DNA of 64,000 nucleotides, from contig JAPLRS010000029.1 of the NCBI GenBank assembly GCA_026399015.1, forward strand, positions 111,444-175,443. Direction: 5' to 3'. The notes beneath the pieces were generated by a model. It searched no databases and had not been told where the DNA came from. It saw only the letters and a list, made by a program, of their open reading frames with translations. Both the position numbers and the translations under genes were made by a program. Shown here in pieces: positions 52,088-59,659 of the stretch; position 1 is the first letter of the stretch, and each line of letters starts with the position of its first letter. This stretch comes from Methylococcales bacterium (GTDB taxonomy: Bacteria; Pseudomonadota; Gammaproteobacteria; Methylococcales; Methylomonadaceae).

Positions 52088-52912
52088 ATGACACACACTC
52101 CTCGCAAACGCTTTGGTCAAAATTTCTTACACGACCACAATATCATCTACAGCATACTGTCTAGCCTTAATGCCCAAACTAAAGATCATTGGGTTGAGAT
52201 TGGTCCCGGCATGGGCGCTTTAACCGAACCTTTATTAGCACAAGGTTTAAACCTAGAAGTGGTAGAACTCGACAGAGATTTAGTGGTTTATTTAAAAGAT
52301 AAATTTAAAGCCTATCCTGATTTAAAAATTCACAGCGCGGATGCTTTAAAGTTTGATTTTGCCGAGCTTGCTAAAGAAGATGAAAAACTCAGAGTAATAG
52401 GCAACCTACCCTATAACATTTCAACGCCTTTAATGTTTCATTTACTCGATAATGCAAACTGCATTGAAGACATGCACTTTATGCTGCAAAAAGAAGTAGT
52501 CGATCGTATTTGTGCAGAACCAGGCAGTAAAAAATACGGCAGACTCAGCGTGATGATGCAGTATTACTGTAAAACAGAACTTTTATTTGATGTGCCGCCC
52601 GAAAGCTTTGATCCGGCACCTAAAGTCATGTCAGCCATCGTAAAATTAATTCCACATGCTGAACCACCAGTAGTCGTAAACAATCATAAAATGCTAAACC
52701 GCGTTGTCGTACAGGCTTTTTCACAACGCCGAAAAACTCTCCGTAACTCCTTAAAAAAACTCATTTCAGAAGAAGCTATCAGCGCCTTAGGCATTGATCC
52801 GACCTTAAGAGCCGAAGTTATTTCACTCGCAGACTTTGCCAGACTGAGTAATTTAATCATTGAAGAAGAACTTGAAGAGAACTGCGACAATTTGCCACAT
52901 TCCATTTGTTAG
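52088..52912 (+). CDS. rsmA: 16S rRNA dimethyladenosine transferase RsmA (KsgA)
   Basis: RsmA (274 aa) dimethylates two adenines of helix 45 in 16S rRNA. KRFGQNFLHD, the SAM motif EIGPGMGALTEPLL, and the active NLPYNIST block are present. It follows pdxA with 4 bp spacing. A hairpin and U-run follow about 80 bp after the stop. Confidence 0.97.
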   Translation: MTHTPRKRFGQNFLHDHNIIYSILSSLNAQTKDHWVEIGPGMGALTEPLLAQGLNLEVVELDRDLVVYLKDKFKAYPDLKIHSADALKFDFAELAKEDEKLRVIGNLPYNISTPLMFHLLDNANCIEDMHFMLQKEVVDRICAEPGSKKYGRLSVMMQYYCKTELLFDVPPESFDPAPKVMSAIVKLIPHAEPPVVVNNHKMLNRVVVQAFSQRRKTLRNSLKKLISEEAISALGIDPTLRAEVISLADFARLSNLIIEEELEENCDNLPHSIC

Positions 52913-52991
52913 AGTATGGCGATATTATAATATCAACTCTTGAGATGCAAATTCCGCCTCCTAGGAATTCAGAGTTTTATATCCTTCTTTT

Positions 52992-53020
52992 AAATGCGAC
53001 CCCAAAGGCCGCATTTTTTT
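52992..53020 (+). terminator. Terminator of pdxA-rsmA
   Basis: AAATGCG pairs with CGCATTT (about 52992-52998 and 53010-53016), with a few more inner pairs, followed by eight T. It lies about 80 bp after the rsmA stop. Confidence 0.75.
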
Positions 53021-53123
53021 TGCCTAAAATTTGGCAACAAACCACAAATCAGCCCTCTAAATCGTGCATTAATCAAGGTTTAATGGCAAACTAGCGCTTT
53101 TTATGATTAACACTTAAGCGACC

Positions 53124-53588
53124 ATGAACTACTGGCTAATGAAATCTGAACCGGATGTATTTGGCATCCAAGATCTTTATCAAAGACCTAACCAAACTGA
53201 ACCATGGGATGGGGTGCGTAATTATCAAGCCAGAAACATGATGCGCGATGCCATGAAACTGGGCGATCAAGTGTTTTTTTATCATTCAAACTGCGATGAA
53301 CCTGGCATTGTTGGCATTATGGAAATTGCTAAAGAAGGCTACCCTGATCATACCGCTTTTGATCCTGATGACCATCACTTTGACCCTAAAAGTGACCCGG
53401 CAAACCCACGTTGGATGATGGTAGATGTTAAATTTGTCAGACAATTCTCACGTACTATTGGACTTAAAGAATTAAAAGCCAGACCCGAGTTAGTCAGTAT
53501 GGCCGTGGTCAGGCCCGGCAATCGCTTATCGGTTATGCCCGTGAGTGCTGAAGAATGGGCGTTTATTTTAGGTTTAGAATCAGAATAA
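53124..53588 (+). CDS. EVE-domain protein (THYN1-like)
   Basis: 154 aa forming one EVE/PUA-like domain: MNYWLMKSEPDVFGIQDL, WDGVRNYQARNMMRDAMKLGDQVFFYHSN, GIVGIMEIAKEGYPDHTAFD and the C-terminal LVSMAVVRPGNRLSVMPVS. EVE domains bind modified cytosine or other bases in RNA or DNA. The gene is widely found as a single copy in proteobacteria and is the last clearly core gene before the accessory region. Confidence 0.93.
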   Translation: MNYWLMKSEPDVFGIQDLYQRPNQTEPWDGVRNYQARNMMRDAMKLGDQVFFYHSNCDEPGIVGIMEIAKEGYPDHTAFDPDDHHFDPKSDPANPRWMMVDVKFVRQFSRTIGLKELKARPELVSMAVVRPGNRLSVMPVSAEEWAFILGLESE

Positions 53589-53662
53589 ATTATCGAGGTA
53601 CTAACTAGATGGCCTCTGGCTTGATGATCATTTATCCAAACCAAAGGAGAGTGACTTTTTAT

Positions 53663-54262
53663 TTATTCAACTAACTTAAGAACAGGGTCGCAGTAATCAG
53701 AAACGCCTTCTTTAGTAACAGCATTAAAACTAAAGTAGTAATAAGTCGCCGGGATTAAGCCCGTAAACTCATGCTGAGCATAAGTCCTGGTTACAGGATC
53801 AGAATACTCTTCGTCTGTTTCTTTTTTAAACACAAAATTGTATGCCACTGCACCCTGAACGGCTTTTATATCAACAATAACAGTCCCACTATTAAGGCCA
53901 GATTTTACGGCTATTTCTGCTTTATGATGCGGGGTTGGTACTTTTGATGGATTAAAACCACTTTCTACAATAATAGTCTCATTGCCTTTAGCGACTTTAT
54001 TGACATAATTGACCAATAAATGAAACATATCATCGAGTTCTTTTTCTTTATCTTGTAAAAGAAGAGCCGCGGTATGACTGCCATCTTTTGCATTTATTAT
54101 CGCCGTTTCAAACTCGGCAATTAAGGCATTAATAGTGGATATTGGAATATCAACTTGAGGAAAAACTAGCGGATTAGCTAATTTGCTAGAAACGTTTTTA
54201 CAGAAAACCAGTTTAAGATCACTGGGCAGTTTAATAAAGTCGAGCTTTGCAACAATAGTCAT
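53663..54262 (-). CDS. Fibronectin type III-like protein
   Basis: 199 aa from ATG 54262, chosen because GAGAGG lies about eight bases upstream; the longer frame from 54310 has no such site. Residues 1-100 are helical without a signal peptide. Residues about 105-199 form an FN3-type beta sandwich (GTVIVDIKAVQGAVAYNFVF ... TYAQHEFTGLIPATYYYFSFNAVTKEGVSDYC). Similar stand-alone proteins occur next to mobile or repetitive loci in many bacteria; their function is not known to me. Confidence 0.6.
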   Translation of the reverse strand: MTIVAKLDFIKLPSDLKLVFCKNVSSKLANPLVFPQVDIPISTINALIAEFETAIINAKDGSHTAALLLQDKEKELDDMFHLLVNYVNKVAKGNETIIVESGFNPSKVPTPHHKAEIAVKSGLNSGTVIVDIKAVQGAVAYNFVFKKETDEEYSDPVTRTYAQHEFTGLIPATYYYFSFNAVTKEGVSDYCDPVLKLVE

Positions 54263-54527
54263 TTGGAACCTCTCTATAAAATGACATGGGGAGCAGTCAC
54301 TATAGGCCACTGAGTCCAGATAGCTATCTTTATTATTGAAACAGGCGAATTAAATTTATGATTTTTATAGGAAATATTCTCAAGCTGTTGTATTCGCACA
54401 CTATTAATTAAAAAAATAAAGTTATTTATTTTTAATAACAGGGTATTTAATTACAGTCTAGGTCACTTTATCAGTGCCTTTTTGTTTATTTACAAATTAA
54501 AAATAGGTTCCAACGGGAGTTTGGGTA

Positions 54528-54947
54528 ATTCCTGCTGGAATTTATAACATTCTTACTGTTATTCCATACATTCCTGCTGTTATTAGCCATACAACAACAG
54601 TAATTGTACAAATTCCTGTTGGAGTTTATAACATTCTTACTGTTGTTCCATACATTCCAGTAGTTATTAGCCATACAACAACAGAAATTGTACAAATTCC
54701 TGCTGGAGTTCATAACATTCTTACTGTTGTTCCATACATTCCAGTAGTTATTACCTATACAACAACAGTAATTGTACAAATTCCTGTTGGAGTTCATAAC
54801 ATTCTTACTGTTGTTCCATACATTCCAGTAGTTATTACCCATACAACAACAGTAATTAGCCAAATTCCTGTTGGAGTTCATGACATTTCTATAGGAGTTT
54901 CATACATTCCTGCTGTTGTTACCCTAATACCAGCAAGAATGTATGAA
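54528..54947. repeat. Tandem array of 84-bp units (each 2 x 42 bp)
   Basis: Four full units start at 54528, 54612, 54696 and 54780, and a fifth, diverged unit at 54864. Spacing is exactly 84 bp. Each unit splits into two related 42-bp halves beginning ATTCC. The period is a multiple of three and both strands stay open through the array: plus reads IPVGVHNILTVVPY / IPVVITHTTTVIVQ (14-residue halves), minus reads an Asn/Cys-rich pattern NSNRNLYNYCCCMG / NNYWNVWNNSKNVM. Changes between units are not concentrated at plus-frame third positions, so neither frame is proved. The whole may be a decayed repeat protein or a structured RNA or DNA tract. Confidence 0.9.
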
Positions 54948-54949
54948 AC
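54897..54949 (+). repeat. Large hairpin at the right end of the array
   Basis: The 20-nt arms 54897-54916 and 54930-54949 are complementary at 18 of 20 positions around a 13-nt loop. The left arm belongs to the fifth repeat unit and the right arm is its inverted copy. It could end transcription or reflect a replication-slippage palindrome. Confidence 0.65.
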
Positions 54950-55169
54950 AACAGCAGGAGTTACTCATCACTCAAATTAAATATTAAAATGCAGCCTAAT
55001 GAGTTTAAATTGAACTTACTTTATAAACACACCACTACCCTTTATGGTGTCAACTGGGTGAGGGTTAGTGTTCAAGTATTAATGATAATTACTGTATTAA
55101 AAACTTAATTTTCTATATTGAAGATGATGTGATAATCTCACATTTATTTTTTCCAAATGTCGATTATTT

Positions 55170-55607
55170 ATGTATAAAGTTGTTGTACCCCTAATATTAA
55201 TTTATCTATTCTTTTCTGTAATGGGTGATATTTCGGATGCAATCCATGGGGTTGAGGAAACGACAGTTTATGTAGAGTCCTGTTCAACTTATAGTGATGA
55301 TGTTTTTGAATGTGAGAAAAATGGTGGAAGAAGTATCATCACAAAGAAAAAATTTAGAGTTGATTTCAGAAATCAATTAGTCGTAGATAAAAGTAGTTTT
55401 AGTTATCGTACTCACTGTATAGTTTTTGATAAAGATAATTGGAAATGTGGTGTTGATGACGAAGATAATGGTTGGGAGTCTATGATAAATGGAAGTTACA
55501 CCAGTTCTACCGATGTAAAATATGATAATCATAAAGTTATCACTTTGTGCACTAATGTTGGAACTGTTCGTTACTGGAAACAATACTTTAAAAACTTCTT
55601 TGGATAA
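55170..55607 (+). CDS. Exported or membrane-anchored protein, unknown
   Basis: 145 aa. Residues 3-19 are hydrophobic (signal or anchor), followed by a soluble domain with paired cysteines (CSTYSDDVFEC and CIVFDKDNWKC), likely disulfides in the periplasm. No family is recognised. It is the first of four plus-strand small genes, 25 bp ahead of the Rap1a-like gene; base composition is more AT-rich than the core genes. Confidence 0.55.
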   Translation: MYKVVVPLILIYLFFSVMGDISDAIHGVEETTVYVESCSTYSDDVFECEKNGGRSIITKKKFRVDFRNQLVVDKSSFSYRTHCIVFDKDNWKCGVDDEDNGWESMINGSYTSSTDVKYDNHKVITLCTNVGTVRYWKQYFKNFFG

Positions 55608-55632
55608 TACATAGATCTATATTAAACAAATA

Positions 55633-55971
55633 ATGCTTTTATTTATGATGGCAATAGTTTCAGAAGGATCTTATGCTGATTCATTTACTGATGTAAACAG
55701 ACTATCAGAATGGATGTTAGCATATAATAAAAACAGAAATTCAACGACTACTGATTTAATTAAATCTGGAAACTACCACGGTTATATCATAAACATTGTT
55801 GATGGTGCTTTGGGCGGTAATACCAATAGATGCTTCCCTAAAAATTCTCAAGATGGACAATATATAAAAATAGTCAGTAAATTCTTAGAAAATAACCCTG
55901 ATAAATTACATTATTCAGCCAATTCATTAATTTTTGCGACTTTACAAGAAGCATTCCCCTGTAAGAAATGA
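55633..55971 (+). CDS. Rap1a/Tai-like immunity-domain protein
   Basis: 112 aa with a short signal peptide ending SYAD. The remainder fits the Rap1a/Tai pattern: GYIINIVDGALGG, RCFPKNSQDGQYIKIVSKFLENNPDKLHYSANSLI and the final ATLQEAFPC, i.e. two conserved Cys and the NP..LH..A block. Rap1a proteins are periplasmic immunity proteins against type VI amidase effectors; many relatives are orphans of unknown role. The ATG has no Shine-Dalgarno. It overlaps the next gene by ATGA. Confidence 0.65.
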   Translation: MLLFMMAIVSEGSYADSFTDVNRLSEWMLAYNKNRNSTTTDLIKSGNYHGYIINIVDGALGGNTNRCFPKNSQDGQYIKIVSKFLENNPDKLHYSANSLIFATLQEAFPCKK

Positions 55972-56564
55972 AAAAATACTTAATTATTAAAATAATAGGT
56001 GGGATAGTAACTTTCATAATCTTCATTTTTACCATTGGTATTATTGATAGCCTTTTTATTAAAGATAAAGTGCCGGTATCACTACCCTTCATTCAATTAC
56101 CGCATAATGGTCAAGTTGGCATGATTCAAGTTAAAGGGACCTGGGTAATTGAAGAAGATAGAGATTATTATCGGCTTCAAACGTCAACTATTGAGTGTTA
56201 TAAAATTACAATGGAATGTATAACTGCCCAAGCCTATGTATCACCAGATGCAGCTGCAAAGTTAAATGTTGATATATACATATCACCTGTTATTGAATGG
56301 ACAGCTAATCATTTAGTTTACAAAGATACTAGCTCTATGTGTGCTGAATATCTTTACACACTAGATTGGGCCACTAAATCGGCAACAGGTAAAAGAATAA
56401 AAAACCCAAGAATGGTCAATAATGATTTATGTAAAGATTTAAAAAATGAACTTAGACTTACATTAAAAGATGGATTCAAGGTTTGGCAGGAAGAAAAGCA
56501 AAATGCCGAGCCAAAGATATTGAAACTAATATTGGATACTGTTTTCTTTCCGTTTAGAAATTAA
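55968..56564 (+). CDS. Membrane-anchored protein, unknown
   Basis: 198 aa with one membrane helix (about 5-28) and a periplasmic domain (about 40-165) containing four Cys (ECYKITMEC, MC, LC). The domain begins GTWVIEEDRDYYRLQTSTIEC. No family recognised. Its ATG overlaps the stop of the Rap1a-like gene by 4 nt, so the two are almost surely translated together. Confidence 0.55.
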   Translation: MKKYLIIKIIGGIVTFIIFIFTIGIIDSLFIKDKVPVSLPFIQLPHNGQVGMIQVKGTWVIEEDRDYYRLQTSTIECYKITMECITAQAYVSPDAAAKLNVDIYISPVIEWTANHLVYKDTSSMCAEYLYTLDWATKSATGKRIKNPRMVNNDLCKDLKNELRLTLKDGFKVWQEEKQNAEPKILKLILDTVFFPFRN

Positions 56565-56596
56565 GAAACTTATTTCTAATAACGTTTCTAAAGTTA

Positions 56597-56689
56597 ATGA
56601 AAATAGACTTTAATGTTGGTGTAGCAAAAACTGAAATTACTGAAAAGTACGGGGTTACTAGAGCCTATGTTTACCGACTTGTGAGTTAA
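56597..56689 (+). pseudogene. Helix-turn-helix fragment
   Basis: A 30-codon frame encodes a single helix-turn-helix (VAKTEITEKYGVTRAYVYRL) like the C-terminal DNA-binding end of resolvases/invertases. It has no other domain, so is probably the tail of a lost gene; a tiny functional protein is less likely. It ends 2 bp before the next ATG. Confidence 0.35.
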
Positions 56690-56691
56690 TA

Positions 56692-57588
56692 ATGAATAAA
56701 AAAAAACTAATAACGAATGGACTAATTATTTTTTCACTCATTATAGTGCCTATTGCATTGAACTATTTTAGAACAGAATCAAATGCCGCATATAAAACAG
56801 GTGAATATTGGGGTGAGTGTTTATGGATATGGTTAATTCCCAATATTGCAACACGTAAAAAAACAGATAAGACAAAAGCTAATGTGAAGCTTTTCGCAGC
56901 TATAGTTCTGCTCATTTTTTCTATTATTACAAGTTATAATACATACAATGAACATGAAGCTATGGAAATAGCGCTTTCAAATGTTCAACTACTGAAAGAA
57001 AACAAAGACCTTTTAGATACAAAATCAGCTGGCAATAACCTAACAAATTTATTAGATGGGATAGTTAAAGTAGCTGAACCATATAATAAAAAAATGATTA
57101 CGCTACAAGATGAGATGTACAAGATCGACATAAGTTTCGCAGTAAAAACAGATATTTTTACTAACAAAACTAAATTACTAGAAGCAAAATCTACACTTAA
57201 TATTTTCATTCAAAACACCAAAAATCAACGTGAATTAACGAGAGAAATGTTTGAGGCAACCCTGTCTTATATTCAAAATTATGATTTAGATAAGTATCAG
57301 AAAGATGAATTTATGAGAGGCTATAATCAATCTCAAAATACAGCTATGACTCTACTAAAACAAAAGTACAGCTTATGGGATAAGATGAGTAGTAATATTC
57401 AAATAATATTAGATTTAGCAACAAATAACTTAGGCAAAGTTGAGGTAAAAAATAACAAATTACTATTTTCATCAAATGAAATTGCAGATAAGTACAACCT
57501 TGCACTGGCTGCCTTACAAAAAAATGCAGAGGATGAAGATATACTAATTAAAGAAATGGTGAAGAGTAGACCAAATGACGGGTTATAA
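56692..57588 (+). CDS. Two-span membrane protein with helical domain, unknown
   Basis: 298 aa. Membrane segments lie at about residues 7-24 and 66-82; the rest (about 85-298) is almost all charged helix, likely coiled coil (for example NIFIQNTKNQRELTREMFE). Such layout suits a membrane sensor or effector but no family is recognised. Last gene of the plus-strand group; directly followed by an XRE-ImmA remnant in the opposite orientation. Confidence 0.55.
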   Translation: MNKKKLITNGLIIFSLIIVPIALNYFRTESNAAYKTGEYWGECLWIWLIPNIATRKKTDKTKANVKLFAAIVLLIFSIITSYNTYNEHEAMEIALSNVQLLKENKDLLDTKSAGNNLTNLLDGIVKVAEPYNKKMITLQDEMYKIDISFAVKTDIFTNKTKLLEAKSTLNIFIQNTKNQRELTREMFEATLSYIQNYDLDKYQKDEFMRGYNQSQNTAMTLLKQKYSLWDKMSSNIQIILDLATNNLGKVEVKNNKLLFSSNEIADKYNLALAALQKNAEDEDILIKEMVKSRPNDGL

Positions 57589-57600
57589 TTGGGTAGTAGG

Positions 57601-57685
57601 TATTTTTGATTGAGTCATTAAGTGAGTTCAGAGTGCATACTCTGAGCATCCAGTAACGGCATATCGGTCACATGTTGAATAATGC
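57601..57685 (-). pseudogene. Remnant 1 of the XRE-ImmA gene 3' end
   Basis: 85 bp match the 3' end of the gene at 59659-60786. On the minus strand it still reads the family tail VTDMPLLDAQSMHSELT and stop, then the first codons (MTQSKI) of the PIN gene before similarity ends. Upstream similarity stops near 57685. No functional product is expected. Confidence 0.8.
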
Positions 57686-57770
57686 ATGCGATGCCAATCA
57701 GTAACCGAATTAACGCTCGAATTAATAAATCCAATCAATTACAACAAAATTTATTATACTCTCTGCACAA

Positions 57771-58019
57771 TCAATAAATGTTAATAATAATGCTCAATAT
57801 AGCGTCAGAACTGGCTTTATCAATTATATATTCATCTTCTAAAACAAAATAACCTTTTAAGTTATATTTGAAATATTTGGTTGGCAAATGATTTTTGGGG
57901 AATTGTTGTTTTAGTTCCGAACCTATTATTTCTATCGGTTGCAGTCTTCCGCACCATATGATCCAATAACTCCAATTTAATCTTAACCTGTCGATAGATT
58001 GATCAAAAAGGAATACATC
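57771..58019 (-). pseudogene. Open frame lacking a start, probable gene fragment
   Basis: 82 codons are open on the minus strand between TGA (58022-58020) and TGA (57773-57771). The text reads plausibly as protein (IDRLRLNWSYWIIWCG, FKYNLKGYFVLEDEYIID) but there is no ATG, GTG or TTG near its 5' end. I take it as the 3' part of a gene truncated during rearrangement. The surrounding 57589-58112 gap otherwise holds only remnant 1. Confidence 0.4.
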
Positions 58020-58112
58020 TCATTTAGTGGTTATATGTTTTTTATGGCTTCTTATTTGAAAAATATAATTTTTCATACAACTTATACGAAGCAAATTTTC
58101 AAGGAATAGTTA

Positions 58113-58514
58113 ATGAAACTTTCTGACGTTCAAAATATATTGGCAAAATCGTCGCAAGATGATTGGATAGTAGATGACGAGTCTGGTTCGTTTACCTACA
58201 AAGATGATCTTAATCTGCATATACAGAGAAGTGATTATGATTCATATCGTGATTTTGATGAGCCATGGGCCACATCTCATTTTGATCCAAAAGCTATGGC
58301 AGTAGAGTATGTTGTCAAATATGGGTCGTCATTTGTGGAAAAGCATACATTGGTTTCCGTGGATGGTCATCGTGCTACTCTTCCAATACCAAGGGCTATA
58401 AATGACCTTCGTGTTGGGGCGACTGAAGTTAACTTTGCCAAAATAGTTAATATAGGAGATAAAGTAGATGATTATCTTCAAAAATCCGGGTTAAAGGTTG
58501 TAGATAATGATTAA
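58113..58514 (+). CDS. Soluble protein of unknown function (partner of the next gene)
   Basis: 133 aa, no signal or membrane segment, Asp/Ser-rich (DDWIVDDESGSFTYKDDLNLHIQRSDYD). AAGGA seven bases before the ATG supports the start. It overlaps the downstream gene by 8 nt. I recognise no family. The pair stands as a separate cassette between two XRE-ImmA copies. Confidence 0.6.
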   Translation: MKLSDVQNILAKSSQDDWIVDDESGSFTYKDDLNLHIQRSDYDSYRDFDEPWATSHFDPKAMAVEYVVKYGSSFVEKHTLVSVDGHRATLPIPRAINDLRVGATEVNFAKIVNIGDKVDDYLQKSGLKVVDND

Positions 58515-58944
58515 AGACCATAACGTTATTTTTGAATATATAAAATCAGCCAAACCCAGAAGCACCGCACATAAAATTCTAAGCCAAGATGAATATATGG
58601 GAGGCAAAGTTGCTCAAGTTCAATATCAAGACAAAGAACAAAGCATAACTCAGTGGGTAATTGTTACTCGACTCCATAAGGGATATGCAGATTCCGAAAG
58701 TCAACTCATCCAGCAACTGGAAAGCGCAAGTAATAAAGAGCGTGAAAAGGTAGATTGGATCAATCAAATATTCAATATATCTGGTTTAATTGCACTTATT
58801 TTGGTCTGTGCTTCTGTCTATCTGACCATAACTAATAAAGATGGAAATATACCAGAGCACGTGAAAACGTCAGTATTAACCATACTTGGCTTTTACTTCG
58901 GTGGTTTAGTCAACAGCAAGAAAAATCAATCAAGTAATACCTAA
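58507..58944 (+). CDS. Two-span membrane protein, candidate effector
   Basis: 145 aa: a soluble N-terminal domain (1-80), then hydrophobic segments at about 88-108 and 121-136 separated by a short charged loop, and a polar tail. Many anti-phage and abortive-infection effectors have such a small two-helix membrane module, but no named family is claimed. The 8-nt overlap with the preceding gene implies a coupled two-gene system. AAAGG lies about ten bases before its ATG. Confidence 0.6.
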   Translation: MIKDHNVIFEYIKSAKPRSTAHKILSQDEYMGGKVAQVQYQDKEQSITQWVIVTRLHKGYADSESQLIQQLESASNKEREKVDWINQIFNISGLIALILVCASVYLTITNKDGNIPEHVKTSVLTILGFYFGGLVNSKKNQSSNT

Positions 58945-59113
58945 TCACTGCGAATGTCAGATTCCAACTGGAAATATTTTAATCTGTCCTTTGCAATACG
59001 ACACCATCACGATTACTTAAATACGTGGGGTATACGGCCCTTTATCCATCCAGTTTTAATGATATGTTGTTGCGAGTTGAAGCAAATTATAAGGGTAACT
59101 TGATGATAAAAAA

Positions 59114-59659
59114 TCAAGAAAACAACCGCTCATAATCAACATCCAAATTAGCGGGTCGGTCCCCAATATGACGCCAATAATCAACTAATCCGTCGATGGT
59201 TTTCATATCGATATGGCCGCAATCTAACATGATTTTTAGTAGCTCCAAAGTAGGCATTACTTTTGCCTCAAATACATGCGCGAGTGCTGTCATGTCTTGG
59301 TCGTCAGTTACTACGGGGATATTTAGTACAATACCATAAGCGATATAAAGTGCATCTACCTTTGACGGCCCCGGCAAGTCGGTTTGCACATAACCCCAAA
59401 CATAGCTAAAAGTTAAATCAATCTCTTTTCTTTGTTTTTTACTTATTACAGGGAAATGCTTACGATTCTCTAGATATTCATCTTCTTCAATCCAGTAAAA
59501 CTTTGTGACTAATCGATTATGAGTCAATTCAGTGTTTAGCTCTGGCAGGATATAAAGACAATACCCATTGCCACCAAAGGGATTAAATAATAGTGGTCGT
59601 ATTGTTTTAGCTAATCTTAGATAAGCATTAGTATCAACCAGTATTTTTGATTGAGTCAT
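59114..59659 (-). CDS. PIN-domain protein, partner of XRE-ImmA
   Basis: 181 aa. PIN-domain acidic residues are visible: Asp9 in ILVDTNAYLRLA, Asp in SKVDALYIAYG and Asp-Asp in VVTDDQDM. PIN proteins are usually RNases of VapC-type modules. Its ATG shares one base with the stop of the XRE-ImmA gene (TAATG), so the two are coupled. It is longer than a typical VapC (about 130). Confidence 0.8.
   Translation of the reverse strand: MTQSKILVDTNAYLRLAKTIRPLLFNPFGGNGYCLYILPELNTELTHNRLVTKFYWIEEDEYLENRKHFPVISKKQRKEIDLTFSYVWGYVQTDLPGPSKVDALYIAYGIVLNIPVVTDDQDMTALAHVFEAKVMPTLELLKIMLDCGHIDMKTIDGLVDYWRHIGDRPANLDVDYERLFS

Larger units (their letters stand above)
54263..55169. other. Gene-poor region around the 84-bp repeat array
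   Basis: No confident gene lies between the FN3-like gene and the small gene at 55170. The left part (54263-54527) is AT-rich with no clear structure. The middle is the tandem array (listed). After it, 54981-55169 contains a CACTACCCT...AGGGTTAGTG imperfect hairpin near 55033-55070 of unknown role. The plus frame 54507-54980 is open for 157 codons but has no usual start codon; the minus frame 54881-54486 is open for 131 codons from an ATG but has no Shine-Dalgarno. Confidence 0.5.

Noticed and set aside
51091..52912. Unusual fusion or novelty in pdxA-rsmA
   Set aside because: Ordinary conserved gene pair with normal lengths and motifs.
52906..53094. Small plus-strand ORF after rsmA
   Set aside because: It begins at TTG over the rsmA stop and runs through the rsmA terminator; no ribosome site and no protein-like pattern.
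54486..54881. Minus-strand ORF of 131 aa over the repeat array as a gene
   Set aside because: Asn/Cys-rich product (CCC runs) with no Shine-Dalgarno; the open frame follows from the 84-bp period. Kept only as part of the repeat description.
54497..54960. CRISPR array
   Set aside because: The repeats are contiguous 84-bp units with internal halves and no unique spacers; no cas genes lie nearby.
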